Of a stretch of DNA of 64,000 bases, positions 33,469-42,759 are shown piece by piece; position 1 is the first letter of the stretch, and the number at the start of each line of letters is the position of its first letter. Origin of the DNA: MGIIb-O1 sp002457595 (GTDB taxonomy: Archaea > Thermoplasmatota > Poseidoniia > Poseidoniales > Thalassarchaeaceae); the NCBI GenBank assembly GCA_045568115.1, contig JBJLBO010000004.1, forward strand, positions 62,001 through 126,000, written 5' to 3'. Under the pieces are notes generated by a model. That model did no database searches. It was not told where the DNA came from and was given only the letters and a program-made list of their open reading frames with translations. Both the position numbers and the translations under genes were made by a program.

Positions 33469-34233
33469 TTATGGATTTTGATTCTCGGATTTGCTTCCAG
33501 ATAATGGGGCAATGATTTCAGAGGGAGAGATTCGATGTGCTCCGAATTTGTTTATGGACTCATCACTAGGATATCCTAATGAAATTCCACAAAGTAATGA
33601 ATATTGATTACTAATTTCAAATTCTTCACGTACCGCGTCTTCCCATATCGCGACAGCACCTTGAGGACATGTTCCAAGCCCCTTTGAATGAGCCGATAAA
33701 ATGAGATTCTGCATAAAGAGTCCTGCATCAGAAGCAGCAAATTTTTTCAGTGTTTTATGAGTGAACACAAATAGCTCGACTGGGGCTCCAAAAAATTCGT
33801 AATTTCTTGCCCAAAATGCATCACGTCGCGTTTTATCATCCCTACTTACGCCTATTGAACTCATGAGATCCTTGCCAAGTCTCTTAGACCTAGGAGTTAG
33901 GTCGGAGTGATACGGTTTTACTACAAGCCAGTTACTGGTCGGATGGCCGTAACGACGAAAAAATGCTTTGATCTTTCCACGGATTCCTGCACCTTGAAAA
34001 TCCTTCACAGCGTCCCATCGTCTTAGAAACTCCTCAGAGATTCGATTTCTCACATCTCCTGTTGCCACTGCTACTAGAAACGGCCTAGTATTGCTCCAAC
34101 TAGGTGCAGTAAGGCCGTCGGCGATTATTTCATGGATAATTTCCTCTGATACAGGAGTTGGTAAGAAATCACGAGTTGAACGACGAGATGCTAAAAATGC
34201 ACTAAAATCATCAGAATCTGGATGAACAGCCAT
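33469..34233 (-). CDS. nitroreductase-family flavoprotein
   Basis: FMN-dependent oxidoreductase. FLASRRSTRDFLPTPVSEEI is the FMN-phosphate RRSxRxF motif, with APSWSNTRPFLVAVA next, an insertion of about 50 residues (FRRYGHPTSNWLVVKPYHSD), then FMQNLILSAHSKGLGTCPQG and ISLGYPSDE. 254 residues. Substrate unknown. Convergent with the membrane gene before it. Confidence 0.88.
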   Translation of the reverse strand: MAVHPDSDDFSAFLASRRSTRDFLPTPVSEEIIHEIIADGLTAPSWSNTRPFLVAVATGDVRNRISEEFLRRWDAVKDFQGAGIRGKIKAFFRRYGHPTSNWLVVKPYHSDLTPRSKRLGKDLMSSIGVSRDDKTRRDAFWARNYEFFGAPVELFVFTHKTLKKFAASDAGLFMQNLILSAHSKGLGTCPQGAVAIWEDAVREEFEISNQYSLLCGISLGYPSDESINKFGAHRISPSEIIAPLSGSKSENQNP

Positions 34234-34340
34234 TGTATCATGTTTAGGAATTCAGTTGAGTTCTTGAAGCGTTCTCCTTGTTATTCAGGAATGAAAGAGT
34301 CCACCAAATCATTTATCCCTCAAACATAAGTGAGAAGTCT

Positions 34341-34541
34341 ATGGCTAATATTATGGAAAACACTCCATTCTTGTTCTTCGTAGCTATTATGCAGCCATTA
34401 CTTTTTTTCATTTCATTGGAGTATTTTGGTCTAAATGGAACAGCATTCATCACTGCAATTCTGATTATAATTCTGATTTTGTACTTCATCTGGATGTGGT
34501 ATTCTGGCAAGATTCCCTTTGCAAGCAACGAAGAAGAATGA
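34341..34541 (+). CDS. small two-span membrane protein, unknown (66 aa)
   Basis: MANIMENTPFLFFVAIMQPL starts a very hydrophobic chain with two spans (FFVAIMQPLLFFISLEYF and AFITAILIIILILYFIWMWY) and an acidic end (ASNEEE). ATG at 34341; the frame stays open upstream to a TTG at 34278 but that part is polar and unlikely to be translated. Function unknown. Confidence 0.6.
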   Translation: MANIMENTPFLFFVAIMQPLLFFISLEYFGLNGTAFITAILIIILILYFIWMWYSGKIPFASNEEE

Positions 34542-34561
34542 AACATGACCTCTCATACTCT

Positions 34562-35335
34562 CTATGATTCAGGATTTTCTTCCTCAAAGGCATCAGCAGC
34601 AGCAGTTATGACCCCGAGGAGTCTGTGAATTTCATCGTCTTTGGGAAGTCCTCTCATTACTACTCGAATGAGGGTTTCTTCAATTCCTTCTCTTCTGTGC
34701 TCTTTAGTAGGCATCGCAGCAACAAGTCTAGATGTTTCAAGGCGGAGTCTTTTTCTTAGATCTGGGGCAAGGAGTCTTTCTTCACTACCAGATGGAGATT
34801 TTGTGGTGGAATTCACAAACCATGAATAACAAATTATAGCTACTGCATGACTTAAGTTGAGGATAGGGTATCCCTCCCAAGTGGGGATAGTAACTAACAA
34901 ATCGCACAATCTTAACTGTTCATTCAGTAAGCCCTTTCCTTCAGGTCCGAAAACCAAAGCAACTTTACCATCTACATCTGTAAGTCGGTTAGGTAATTCA
35001 TCGGGAAGTAAGAAGTGCCTCATTACTGTCTTATCACCGTCTTCTCTCTTACCTGATGTCCCTATGACTACAGAACAATCAGATACTGCTTCTTCCAAAC
35101 TATCACTGACTTGGGCATTATCAAGAACTACCTGTGCATTCTTTGCTCTTTTCCTTGTTTCTTCGGACCAAACGCCGTTTCTTCCAACTACTCTCAAGTC
35201 AGTAATGCCGAAATTCATAATTGAGCGCGCCACAGCTCCAATGTTACCATCATGCATTGGTTCAACGAGGACTATACAAACACGTGATTGATGTTCGGGA
35301 AGAGAAATCTCTGCACGTCCACCCATTCGAACCAC
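34562..35335 (-). CDS. trmJ: TrmJ-like tRNA 2'-O-methyltransferase (SPOUT)
   Basis: Knotted SPOUT enzyme methylating the ribose of nucleotide 32 in tRNA. RVCIVLVEPMHDGNIGAVAR and SIMNFGITDLRVVG form motif 1, LVFGPEGKGLLNEQL motif 2 and IPTWEGYPILNLSHAVAII motif 3. A helical C-terminal extension of about 80 residues is typical of TrmJ. 257 residues. Lies downstream of the S19e-L39e-L31e-S17e block on the same strand, in keeping with translation-linked transcription. Confidence 0.9.
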   Translation of the reverse strand: MVRMGGRAEISLPEHQSRVCIVLVEPMHDGNIGAVARSIMNFGITDLRVVGRNGVWSEETRKRAKNAQVVLDNAQVSDSLEEAVSDCSVVIGTSGKREDGDKTVMRHFLLPDELPNRLTDVDGKVALVFGPEGKGLLNEQLRLCDLLVTIPTWEGYPILNLSHAVAIICYSWFVNSTTKSPSGSEERLLAPDLRKRLRLETSRLVAAMPTKEHRREGIEETLIRVVMRGLPKDDEIHRLLGVITAAADAFEEENPES

Positions 35336-35373
35336 ACCCGTGGAATAGGAATGTACTGATTAGGTAAGCGGAA

Positions 35374-35574
35374 TTAATCAGTACGACGTTGGATATAACG
35401 AGTGACGTAACCAGCAATCCAGTTGCGCATCCTCTTAGTTCCAATAGTATCAGAATCTGTGTATTCGGACACAAGATGCTTATTTGTTTCGAAATCTGCT
35501 GTAAACTTATCTGGATAAATTTCCAGTAATCGAAGAGCTCTGGTTTTGATAAAAGACGGTCTAATATTTCCCAT
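35374..35574 (-). CDS. rps17e: ribosomal protein S17e
   Basis: Small-subunit protein shared by archaea and eukaryotes. MGNIRPSFIKTRALRLLEIY, DKFTADFETNKHLVSEY and KRMRNWIAGYVTRYIQRR match archaeal S17e. 66 residues from the ATG at 35574; the TTG two codons upstream overlaps the L31e stop. Confidence 0.93.
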   Translation of the reverse strand: MGNIRPSFIKTRALRLLEIYPDKFTADFETNKHLVSEYTDSDTIGTKRMRNWIAGYVTRYIQRRTD

Positions 35575-35576
35575 AA

Positions 35577-35849
35577 TCAATCCTCCGCAAGTTTCACTTC
35601 AAGAGGAAATCCCTCTTCACGAGTACAAACAATTCGGATTTTACGAGGAGGTTTCTGCATACCTCGCGCCCAAATTACTTCGTTAACAGCTTGATCTATC
35701 CAAATTTCTTCATCCTCTTGGATTTTCATATGCTGAGATACATGCTTCTTGATTTCTACCATAGCGCGATTGGCTCTCTTAGTTCGAGGGACATTCCAAG
35801 CCGCTCGTAGAGGTACAGTCATTTCCTTAACTTCAGTCACTTGAATCAC
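35577..35849 (-). CDS. rpl31e: ribosomal protein L31e
   Basis: Large-subunit protein near the exit tunnel in archaea and eukaryotes. TVPLRAAWNVPRTKRANRAM, HVSQHMKIQEDEEIWID and RKIRIVCTREEGFPLEV are typical. GTG at 35849 is chosen because it overlaps the L39e stop as GTGA and gives a 90-residue chain; a TTG at 35873 is the furthest start and would add eight residues inside L39e. Confidence 0.93.
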   Translation of the reverse strand: MIQVTEVKEMTVPLRAAWNVPRTKRANRAMVEIKKHVSQHMKIQEDEEIWIDQAVNEVIWARGMQKPPRKIRIVCTREEGFPLEVKLAED

Positions 35850-36001
35850 CTTTGTAGTTTTGAGCGTCTCCAATGATGGCGCTTTGGATGAGATACAGTA
35901 TTACGGTTAGTACGGAGCATAACCCAAACTGGAACTCTTCGGTTCTGTTTAGTCACCTTAAGGAGACGCTGTTTCTTAGCAAATGGTTTGTGTCTTGCCA
36001 T
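35846..36001 (-). CDS. rpl39e: ribosomal protein L39e (51 aa)
   Basis: Tiny, Arg/Lys-rich exit-tunnel protein. ATG at 36001; MARHKPFAKKQRLLKVTKQN is followed by RRVPVWVMLRTNRNT and HPKRHHWRRSK, the family pattern. 51 residues, as in other archaea. Overlaps the L31e start and lies 9 bases after S19e. Confidence 0.95.
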   Translation of the reverse strand: MARHKPFAKKQRLLKVTKQNRRVPVWVMLRTNRNTVSHPKRHHWRRSKLQR

Positions 36002-36010
36002 TTTTTCACC

Positions 36011-36478
36011 TCAGTAACGAGCCAGCCCCGGGTACTTTTCTTCAGCAGCACCACGGACTGAGTGAGCGACGTCGTCTAGTAACGATTGACCCGCTGGAGT
36101 GATTACTTTACCGAGATTAACTTCACGGATATTAGTTGAATTAACAATTAAGCCGGCAGCAGTCAATTGCTGAAGAACGGTTCTTGCAATCTTGCGAGAG
36201 CCTGCTACTGCTCTATTAGGCTTCACACCACGATCCTTGGGGCCGCCGAAATGCTGAGCCATGTGGTTCGCACCGATAGGTCCCTTCAGGGCTACTTTTC
36301 TTAGTACTGCAGCTGAGCGAATAAACCACCAATTTTCTTGATCGGGCGTCCTCTCTCGATGTGTTCCAGTTTTTACAAACTCGGCCCAATCTGGAGCGTT
36401 GATTGCATCATTACCCTCAAGTCTCTGGGAGAGTTCTTCGATCAATAGATCGGCTGGGACATCATGGTATGTGGTCAT
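36011..36478 (-). CDS. rps19e: ribosomal protein S19e
   Basis: Small-subunit head protein of archaea and eukaryotes. MTTYHDVPADLLIEELSQRL, PDWAEFVKTGTHRERTP, WWFIRSAAVLRKVALKGPIG and GSRKIARTVLQQLTAAGLI are family blocks. 155 residues from ATG 36478; the open frame extends 34 codons further without similarity. First gene of a four-protein ribosomal block; 137 bases separate it from the divergent gene. Confidence 0.95.
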   Translation of the reverse strand: MTTYHDVPADLLIEELSQRLEGNDAINAPDWAEFVKTGTHRERTPDQENWWFIRSAAVLRKVALKGPIGANHMAQHFGGPKDRGVKPNRAVAGSRKIARTVLQQLTAAGLIVNSTNIREVNLGKVITPAGQSLLDDVAHSVRGAAEEKYPGLARY

Positions 36479-36615
36479 ATAGTCACCTTGTAGCGACCGG
36501 CCGACCTTGAGGCTGTATTTAACCGTGATGACATAGTATGGAAAACAAGACCCTAGGAGTGTTACTCTTAGAGCCCCCACATAGAGTTCAAACCATCTAG
36601 GCCGGTCGACACTTC

Positions 36616-37416
36616 ATGAAGAAGTCGCTATCGCGAAATCCGAACATGCTTCGAACCATGATCGGGTTAGGAGTTGTTTTAATTCTCGTGTTGGCATTTG
36701 CAGTACACAAGAATACAATGAATTCTGAATACTACAGATATGATACTTCAAATTCGGCAAATACATTGAGTTTAGAACAAACAGAAGAAAACCTATCAAC
36801 ATGGATAGTAACTACTAATTCGGCTATAACTTGGATAAACATCACAGTGGGGAATGCTCCAATAGATTCAGAAATTGTAGTGACATCATCCAGTACTGTT
36901 TGGTATTACTCGGAATTTTTAGGCTTTGTAGGTAATGAGATGTTTAACTGTAAAGAGTTTGATTCGGTTTCGGAGTCATGCTCTGAAGCATACTCGCACA
37001 AACAGATTATTGATTCGGAAGAAAAGGTCATGCGAGGTCGGTTATCGTTGGACCTTCCAATAGAAGGAATCGGCTATGTCAACGCAGACAACCCCGAGAC
37101 TGCTGAAGAAGAAACGCGAAACCTAATCTCTTCGGAAACAGTTTTGACAACATGGACAATTTCAATAACTGATGAAAATGAAGAAGTGATTTCTTCCGAA
37201 GGAATTGACATTTCCATGATTGTTGTAGAACATGAGTTCGTCTCAGTAGAAGAATTCAAATTAGATCCTGTTCAAGAAACACTGTACAGTTTAGCCACAT
37301 TGATTGGTTGCTTTGGCTTATTGATTCTATTGCCTATGATTGCTTATTTTGCGGGTGTGTGGAAAGAGAGGCTTGAAGAAGAAAAAAGAGAAGAAGAACC
37401 AGCTCCTAAAGAATAA
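36616..37416 (+). CDS. surface protein with two membrane anchors, unknown
   Basis: Unrecognised, 266 residues. Membrane span MIGLGVVLILVLAFAVH (15-31), an external domain of about 195 residues rich in Ser/Thr/Glu with NITVGNAP, two near Cys (FNCKEF, ESCSEAY) that could form a disulfide, then a second span (LATLIGCFGLLILLPMIAYF) and a charged tail EEEKREEEPAPKE. The layout is a periplasm-like domain held at both ends. ATG start; divergent from rps19e. Confidence 0.7.
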   Translation: MKKSLSRNPNMLRTMIGLGVVLILVLAFAVHKNTMNSEYYRYDTSNSANTLSLEQTEENLSTWIVTTNSAITWINITVGNAPIDSEIVVTSSSTVWYYSEFLGFVGNEMFNCKEFDSVSESCSEAYSHKQIIDSEEKVMRGRLSLDLPIEGIGYVNADNPETAEEETRNLISSETVLTTWTISITDENEEVISSEGIDISMIVVEHEFVSVEEFKLDPVQETLYSLATLIGCFGLLILLPMIAYFAGVWKERLEEEKREEEPAPKE

Positions 37417-37470
37417 TTCAATAATCACAGTCTAAGAAATCTTATCCACAAAATCTCACGCGACCTAAAC

Positions 37471-38949
37471 ATGGATGGGGGATTGCCGAGTATTTCCGAG
37501 GCTAATGAATTAGTTCGAGGCAATAAATTTCATCAAGCAAAAGAGGCATTTGATCTAATCCTTGAGAGAGAACCAGAGAATTTTGCTGCATGGTATGGAT
37601 TAGGAGTTACTGCTAACTTATTGAACGAAAATAGTGCATCGATTTTTGCTTTTGAGAAAGTATTAGAGTTTAATCAATATCATGCTCCAAGCGCTGCAAA
37701 CTTGGCATTTTTATATTCAGAAATTAACCTAGAAAGGTCAAAGGAATTTGCTAAAATCGCTTTAGAACTTGGATTAGATAGTAATGAACTAAGAGAACTG
37801 GAGAGTAAAGAGTTAGAACCTGAATTGCCATTAATTTCAGCCGTATCTGTAGATGAAGGTGAAAATCTTCTTGATTCGATTGCGGTTCTAATTGAAAACA
37901 ATGAATTCGAGGAGGCTTTGGAAATTATTACACCTATTCTTGAATCCGGTGAACAACATTCAGCTGAATTATGGGCTACCTGTTCTCTTTGCTTAGTGAG
38001 ACTAGGACTCTTTTCGGACGCATTGGATTCTGTAAACTATGCGCTATCAATTGATTCAACCAATAATCTAGCTATAGAGTTACAAAAAGAAATTCTAACA
38101 AATATTAATACAGAAGAAAATGATGAAGGAGAATTTCTCTCTGAAGATGATTTTGAGAAAATAAATGAAGATTCGGGTGAAGAGGAGATATTAGAGGAAA
38201 ATGATGATAGTGAAACTATTGCTCTAGAGGATTCCTATGTCGTATTAGTGAAAAATGCACGTGATTATTCAGAAAATGGAAATCACGCCTCTTCAGTACA
38301 GGCCTGGAAGACAATCATCCAACAATTCGGTTCAAAGAGTGAATCATGGCATGGTATGGCCGATGCTCTAGAAGCTGCTGGTCATTTTGAAAAGGCAAAA
38401 CAGTGTAGAAATAAGGGCAATGAAATTAATTCAGAAATGGATGATAGTAATCAAGACACGAATTCTGAAGTGGACTTGATTGCTGCGGCAAAAGATGCAG
38501 AAGAAATGATGGTGGAAGAGCCTAAACCCGATACAGATATCAATATCTCAATTGAATGGTACAATAAAGGATTAGTGTTGTTAGGAGAAAATAAGAATTC
38601 GGAATCTCTAAACTGCTTTGATAAATCAATCTCATTGACACCGAGAACAGAAATAGAGCTTAGAGTGAAGTTATACAATGGAAGAGGGCATGCTCTTCAT
38701 CAACTCGGAGAATATGCAGAGAGCATTCAATCATACCACCAAGCTATTTCATTAGCGCCAAAAATAGTTGGTGGAAGAACTCTGTATAATATGGGATCCT
38801 CATATGCCGCATTGGAACATTTTCATGATGCACTTAGATGTTTTGAACAAGCACTAGAAAGAGACTTGGAATCTGAAGATGTGCGATTATGTAAAAATCA
38901 AATTAACAGATGCAAACTATTACTCAAAGAAATTCAAAAGAACTCTTAA
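37471..38949 (+). CDS. TPR-repeat protein
   Basis: 492-residue scaffold with tetratricopeptide repeats in three clusters: EANELVRGNKFHQAKEAFDL with NFAAWYGLGVTANLLN at the N-terminus; SAELWATCSLCLVRLGLFSD in the middle; and NGRGHALHQLGEYAESIQSY and LYNMGSSYAALEHFHDALRC at the C-terminus. A very acidic insert (residues about 208-245, EEDNDSE-type runs) separates them. No catalytic domain. Function is probably protein assembly; partner unknown. It ends 200 bases before the molybdopterin oxidoreductase. Confidence 0.88.
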   Translation: MDGGLPSISEANELVRGNKFHQAKEAFDLILEREPENFAAWYGLGVTANLLNENSASIFAFEKVLEFNQYHAPSAANLAFLYSEINLERSKEFAKIALELGLDSNELRELESKELEPELPLISAVSVDEGENLLDSIAVLIENNEFEEALEIITPILESGEQHSAELWATCSLCLVRLGLFSDALDSVNYALSIDSTNNLAIELQKEILTNINTEENDEGEFLSEDDFEKINEDSGEEEILEENDDSETIALEDSYVVLVKNARDYSENGNHASSVQAWKTIIQQFGSKSESWHGMADALEAAGHFEKAKQCRNKGNEINSEMDDSNQDTNSEVDLIAAAKDAEEMMVEEPKPDTDINISIEWYNKGLVLLGENKNSESLNCFDKSISLTPRTEIELRVKLYNGRGHALHQLGEYAESIQSYHQAISLAPKIVGGRTLYNMGSSYAALEHFHDALRCFEQALERDLESEDVRLCKNQINRCKLLLKEIQKNS

Positions 38950-39096
38950 TTTAAATTTGTTTATTTACCATCGGTTCAAGAAATAAAGTTCTAGCTACAT
39001 GAAATGAGAATTTAGATGATTTTCAGAAGAAAAATCTTTGACTATCAACAAATTATGATACGAAAGCGATTTCTGAACACGAATTTATCTAGATAG

Positions 39097-39135
39097 GTAT
39101 GAGTTATGTCAATGGGAATCGATTAGAACTCATAC
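39097..39135. promoter_or_regulatory. 9-bp inverted repeat gtatgagtt/aactcatac ahead of the molybdopterin oxidoreductase
   Basis: Arms at 39097-39105 and 39127-39135 with a 21-base spacer, ending 6 bases before the GTG and 15 before the ATG start candidates. It may be an operator or, in RNA, a hairpin over the translation start. About 145 bases upstream of it contain no gene and are AT-rich, suitable for a promoter. Confidence 0.4.
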
Positions 39136-39150
39136 TTACTCGTGAGGCCA

Positions 39151-41445
39151 ATGGCAAGAGAGGTCAGAGCCCAACCTCCAATCGAAGAGGAGAACCTCAA
39201 GACTGGCCCGCCGAAGAAGGTAGCGGCCGGAATTTTAGGCGTCCAAAAGTCATTTTCAATAGGTTTGGAAGAAGCTGGCCTCAAGGATACGATAAAGACA
39301 ATGAGGGCTGTAAATAGATTTGATGGATTTGATTGTCCGGGTTGTGCTTGGCCTGATCCAGACAATCATAGAAGCGGATTTGAATTCTGTGAAAACGGTG
39401 CTAAGGCATTTGCCACAGAAGCCACTAAAAAGAGGGCTTCACCAGAACTAATAAGCAAATATTCTATTAAAGAACTATCAGAAATGAGTGATATGAAATT
39501 GGATAAACTCGGCAGAATAACTCATCCAATGGTATTGAGAGAGAATTCAAATAAATATGAGGTGATTGAGTGGGAAGATGCATTCTCAATGATTTCTGAT
39601 AAAGTTGGAAAACTATCTAACCCCAACGAGGCTGTCCTCTACACGAGTGGAAGAACATCCAACGAGGCGGCCTTCTTATGGGGCACCTTAGCTCGTCAAA
39701 TAGGTACAAATAACCTCCCCGACTGTAGTAATATGTGTCATGAATCTAGTGGATATGCATTAGGTAAATCCATAGGAATAGGCAAGGGAACTGTCAAACT
39801 ATCTTGTTTTGAGGAGGCTGATTTGATATTAGTAATTGGACAGAACCCCGGTACTAATCACCCTCGGATGCTAACTGCTCTCACAAGCTGTAAGGCCAAC
39901 GGAGGATCAGTGGTAAGCATCAATCCCTTGGAGGAGACTGGGATGCGACGTTTTAAACACCCACAAAAGGTAATGCAAATGCTTGGAAGAGGCGCTCAGA
40001 TAGCAGATGAGCATCTACCTGTGAAAATCGGAGGAGATGCAGCATTATTGCAGGGATTCGCAAAAGTAATACTGGAATCAGACGGGGTTGATAAGGAATT
40101 TATTGATGAGCAGACAATTGGTTTCAATGACTGGGAGTCGCATATCAAGTCTGCTGATTGGAAAGAAATTGTTCTACAGTCGGGAATTAGTAGGAATAAG
40201 ATTGAGAAGGTTGGTAAAGCCATATCTAAATCAAAAAAGATGATTGTATGTTGGGCTATGGGACTTACTCAACATGAGAATAGCGTCGATATCATCCAAG
40301 AGATAGCTAACTTATTGCTAACCGGAGGGCACTTCGGTAAACCGGGCGCCGGAGTCTGTCCAGTAAGAGGACACTCAAATGTTCAGGGCGATAGAACAGT
40401 AGGAATTAACCACCATCCTAGTGAAGAATTCTTATTGTCGTGTGAAGAGAAAACTGGAATTGAAATGCCCAGAGATAGGGGGTATGATGCTGTCGAATTT
40501 ATCCATGCAGCACTCGATGATAAGGTACGGTTGTATATGGCAATGGGGGGTAACTTGGTCTCGGCTATGTCAGACACAGAGAGAGTCGCAGATGCTATCA
40601 TGAATATCGATCTCACCGTCCAAATATCTACCAAAATTAACCGCTCTCACTTAGTAACTGGAAAGACTGCACTGATACTACCTTGTATTGGAAGAACTGA
40701 AAAAGACCCAGCAGGGTTTGTTACAGTTGAGAACTCAATGGGGGTTGTCCATTCCAGCACAGGAACTATGAATCCTGCTTCCGAACATCTTTTGTCTGAG
40801 CCAGAAATAGTGTGTCGGATAGGTAAATCCTGTTTTCCAAAGGAATCATTCAACTGGCAGACATTCACGAGTCACGATGAAACTAGAGATTTAATTTCAA
40901 GATGTATTCCAGGTTTCGAAGATTATAATTCAAGAGTGAGGGAAAAAGGTGGTTTCTACCTACCCAATGGACCAAGGGATGGACCTGTATGGGACACTCC
41001 CTCTGGAAAGGCCCACTTCTTCTGTAATAACCTACCAAACCGTCAATTACGTGAAGGCAGTTTTGTTCTGATGACTGTAAGAAGCCACGATCAGTATAAC
41101 ACCACGATCTATGGGATGGATGATAGATATAGAGGAATTTACAACTCACGTAGGATAGTGATGATGAATCCAGATGATATGACTGAACTCAATCTCACCA
41201 AAGGACAAGAGGTTGATATCACTAGCCATTGGGGAGATAGGAAAATACACTCAGAAAGATGGAAAGTAATTCCTTATGATATTCCTAAGGGAAATCTATG
41301 CTCATACTTCCCTGAAGCGAATGTACTAGTCCCACTAGAGAGTACCGCACAGGGTAGTAACACACCCACTTCAAAGTGGATAGAAGTCACCATATCAACT
41401 AGGGGTGCGAGAATTTGGAAATCTTCTTCTTCAAGTTTTATCTAA
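39151..41445 (+). CDS. FdhF/YdeP-family molybdopterin oxidoreductase
   Basis: Large catalytic subunit of the Mo-bis-MGD superfamily, closest in pattern to the YdeP-type formate-dehydrogenase-like group. RFDGFDCPGCAWPDPD and FEFCENGAKAFATEATKKRA mark the N-terminal cluster region; SGRTSNEAAFLWGTLAR, NMCHESSGYALGKSIGIG (Cys that may ligate Mo), IGQNPGTNHPRM, GVCPVRGHSNVQGDRT, and a C-terminal RSHDQYNTTIYGMDDRYRG MGD-binding domain follow. About 764 residues. Physiological substrate unknown; no electron-transfer subunit is adjacent, only FdhD. ATG at 39151 chosen; GTG 39142 is possible. Confidence 0.9.
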   Translation: MAREVRAQPPIEEENLKTGPPKKVAAGILGVQKSFSIGLEEAGLKDTIKTMRAVNRFDGFDCPGCAWPDPDNHRSGFEFCENGAKAFATEATKKRASPELISKYSIKELSEMSDMKLDKLGRITHPMVLRENSNKYEVIEWEDAFSMISDKVGKLSNPNEAVLYTSGRTSNEAAFLWGTLARQIGTNNLPDCSNMCHESSGYALGKSIGIGKGTVKLSCFEEADLILVIGQNPGTNHPRMLTALTSCKANGGSVVSINPLEETGMRRFKHPQKVMQMLGRGAQIADEHLPVKIGGDAALLQGFAKVILESDGVDKEFIDEQTIGFNDWESHIKSADWKEIVLQSGISRNKIEKVGKAISKSKKMIVCWAMGLTQHENSVDIIQEIANLLLTGGHFGKPGAGVCPVRGHSNVQGDRTVGINHHPSEEFLLSCEEKTGIEMPRDRGYDAVEFIHAALDDKVRLYMAMGGNLVSAMSDTERVADAIMNIDLTVQISTKINRSHLVTGKTALILPCIGRTEKDPAGFVTVENSMGVVHSSTGTMNPASEHLLSEPEIVCRIGKSCFPKESFNWQTFTSHDETRDLISRCIPGFEDYNSRVREKGGFYLPNGPRDGPVWDTPSGKAHFFCNNLPNRQLREGSFVLMTVRSHDQYNTTIYGMDDRYRGIYNSRRIVMMNPDDMTELNLTKGQEVDITSHWGDRKIHSERWKVIPYDIPKGNLCSYFPEANVLVPLESTAQGSNTPTSKWIEVTISTRGARIWKSSSSSFI

Positions 41446-41473
41446 CATCAAAACTAAGTTGTCATTCAAAAAC

Positions 41474-42334
41474 TCAATAATTCGATATACGGTGTGGTGC
41501 AGAATGAATAAGCATTCTGTTATCACGAACGAAAGATAGCAATGTAAGATTATGTTCTATTGCCAAATCTACAGCCAAAGAACTAGCAGCACCAACAGAG
41601 GCCATTATCGGGACACCTAATCTAATACATTTATGCACTAATTCAAAGGATGCTCGACCTGAAACGAAAATTAATGAAGGAGCTGGACCATTTGGTTGGC
41701 GAATATATGAGCCCACAAGTTTGTCCAAGGCATTATGCCGACCAATGTCCTCTCTAAGTGAAATTAATTTACAATCCTCAGAGAAAAAAGCTGCGGCATG
41801 AGTCCCCCCTGTTAGTTCAAACATTCTTTGAGATGATTTCAAATCTTCTGCAGCATTAGATATTTTGATTCTACTGAGTGAAAAATCATCCCGCAATCTA
41901 GGGCCGTGAATATGCAAAAGATTGGATATGGATTCCTTACCACAAATACCACAAGCTGAAGTTTTTGTTGTCCTTCTGTTGTGTTCCTTTGGATTGAACT
42001 TACAAAAATCAGCCAATATTACCTTTGCTTCATTCTCAACCAGAGAAACTGATTGGATTTCGGGCCCAGATTCAATAATACCTTCAGAATATAACATTCC
42101 GTATACTAAATCCTCATCATTCCCTGGTGTTCGCATAGTCAAACCCAAAGAATGATCTTTACCATTATGGATTAATTCAACAGAAAAGGCGCTTTCAATT
42201 GCTAAAGTATCAATTTCTGATAATCTATTTTGCAAATCAATGCGTAGCACCTGACTCTCGCGTACGCCTTTCACGACTTCGACAGTATGTTCATGTGTAT
42301 TTGATTGACGGATAGATGGTTTGACAGCAATCAT
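41474..42334 (-). CDS. fdhD: FdhD, sulfurtransferase for formate-dehydrogenase-type molybdoenzymes
   Basis: Carries sulfur from a cysteine desulfurase to the Mo-bis-MGD cofactor. TSACGICGKESISNL holds the CxxC-type catalytic pair; TMRTPGNDEDLVYGMLYSEG, TGGTHAAAFF, REDIGRHNALDKLVGSYI and SGRASFELVHKCIRLGVPI are family blocks. 286 residues. Convergent with the oxidoreductase it presumably matures; its start region overlaps the divergent IscA-type gene. Confidence 0.94.
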   Translation of the reverse strand: MIAVKPSIRQSNTHEHTVEVVKGVRESQVLRIDLQNRLSEIDTLAIESAFSVELIHNGKDHSLGLTMRTPGNDEDLVYGMLYSEGIIESGPEIQSVSLVENEAKVILADFCKFNPKEHNRRTTKTSACGICGKESISNLLHIHGPRLRDDFSLSRIKISNAAEDLKSSQRMFELTGGTHAAAFFSEDCKLISLREDIGRHNALDKLVGSYIRQPNGPAPSLIFVSGRASFELVHKCIRLGVPIMASVGAASSLAVDLAIEHNLTLLSFVRDNRMLIHSAPHRISNY

Positions 42335-42363
42335 TGATATATCACCTTGACTGGCCTATAGGT

Positions 42364-42750
42364 GTGGGTCTTCTCGACGGTCCGGGCTTCTCTCTGCCTA
42401 TTGCGACTGCTGTAGAAGTAGTCGATGTCCAAATCGAAGTTTCGGATTCTGCTCGAAAGGCGGTTCTCGCCGCAATCGGCGAACAAAACGATACACACGT
42501 TCTCATCATTAGTGCAAAGGCAGGAGGGTGCTCTGGCTACCTCTACGATATGGTAGTCGTCGAGAAGCCTGATAATGACGGATTTCAGACTATTGATATC
42601 GATGGAGTGACTGTGATGATTCACAATAAAGATAGCACACTTCTGAACGGACTCCGCTTAGATTTCCGTGACAGTCTGATGGGTGGAGGATTCCATATGG
42701 ATAATCCCAATGCAGATCGAGCCTGCGGCTGCGGTCAGTCATTCGGCTGA
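42364..42750 (+). CDS. A-type iron-sulfur carrier (IscA/ErpA/HesB family)
   Basis: Carries or inserts Fe-S clusters. VSDSARKAVLAAI, AKAGGCSGYLYDMVVVEKP (first Cys), DGVTVMIHNKDSTLLNGLRL, GGGFHMDNPNADRACGCG (Cys pair) are complete. The frame is open from TTG 42334; I place the start at GTG 42364, which gives 128 residues, since the first ten codons overlap the divergent fdhD start. The start is uncertain. YgfZ follows after 9 bases. Confidence 0.88.
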   Translation: MGLLDGPGFSLPIATAVEVVDVQIEVSDSARKAVLAAIGEQNDTHVLIISAKAGGCSGYLYDMVVVEKPDNDGFQTIDIDGVTVMIHNKDSTLLNGLRLDFRDSLMGGGFHMDNPNADRACGCGQSFG

Positions 42751-42759
42751 GTTGGTCGC

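Noticed and set aside
34278..34340. Upstream extension of the small two-span membrane protein
   Set aside because: TTG start, polar and unrelated residues; the ATG at 34341 gives a compact protein.
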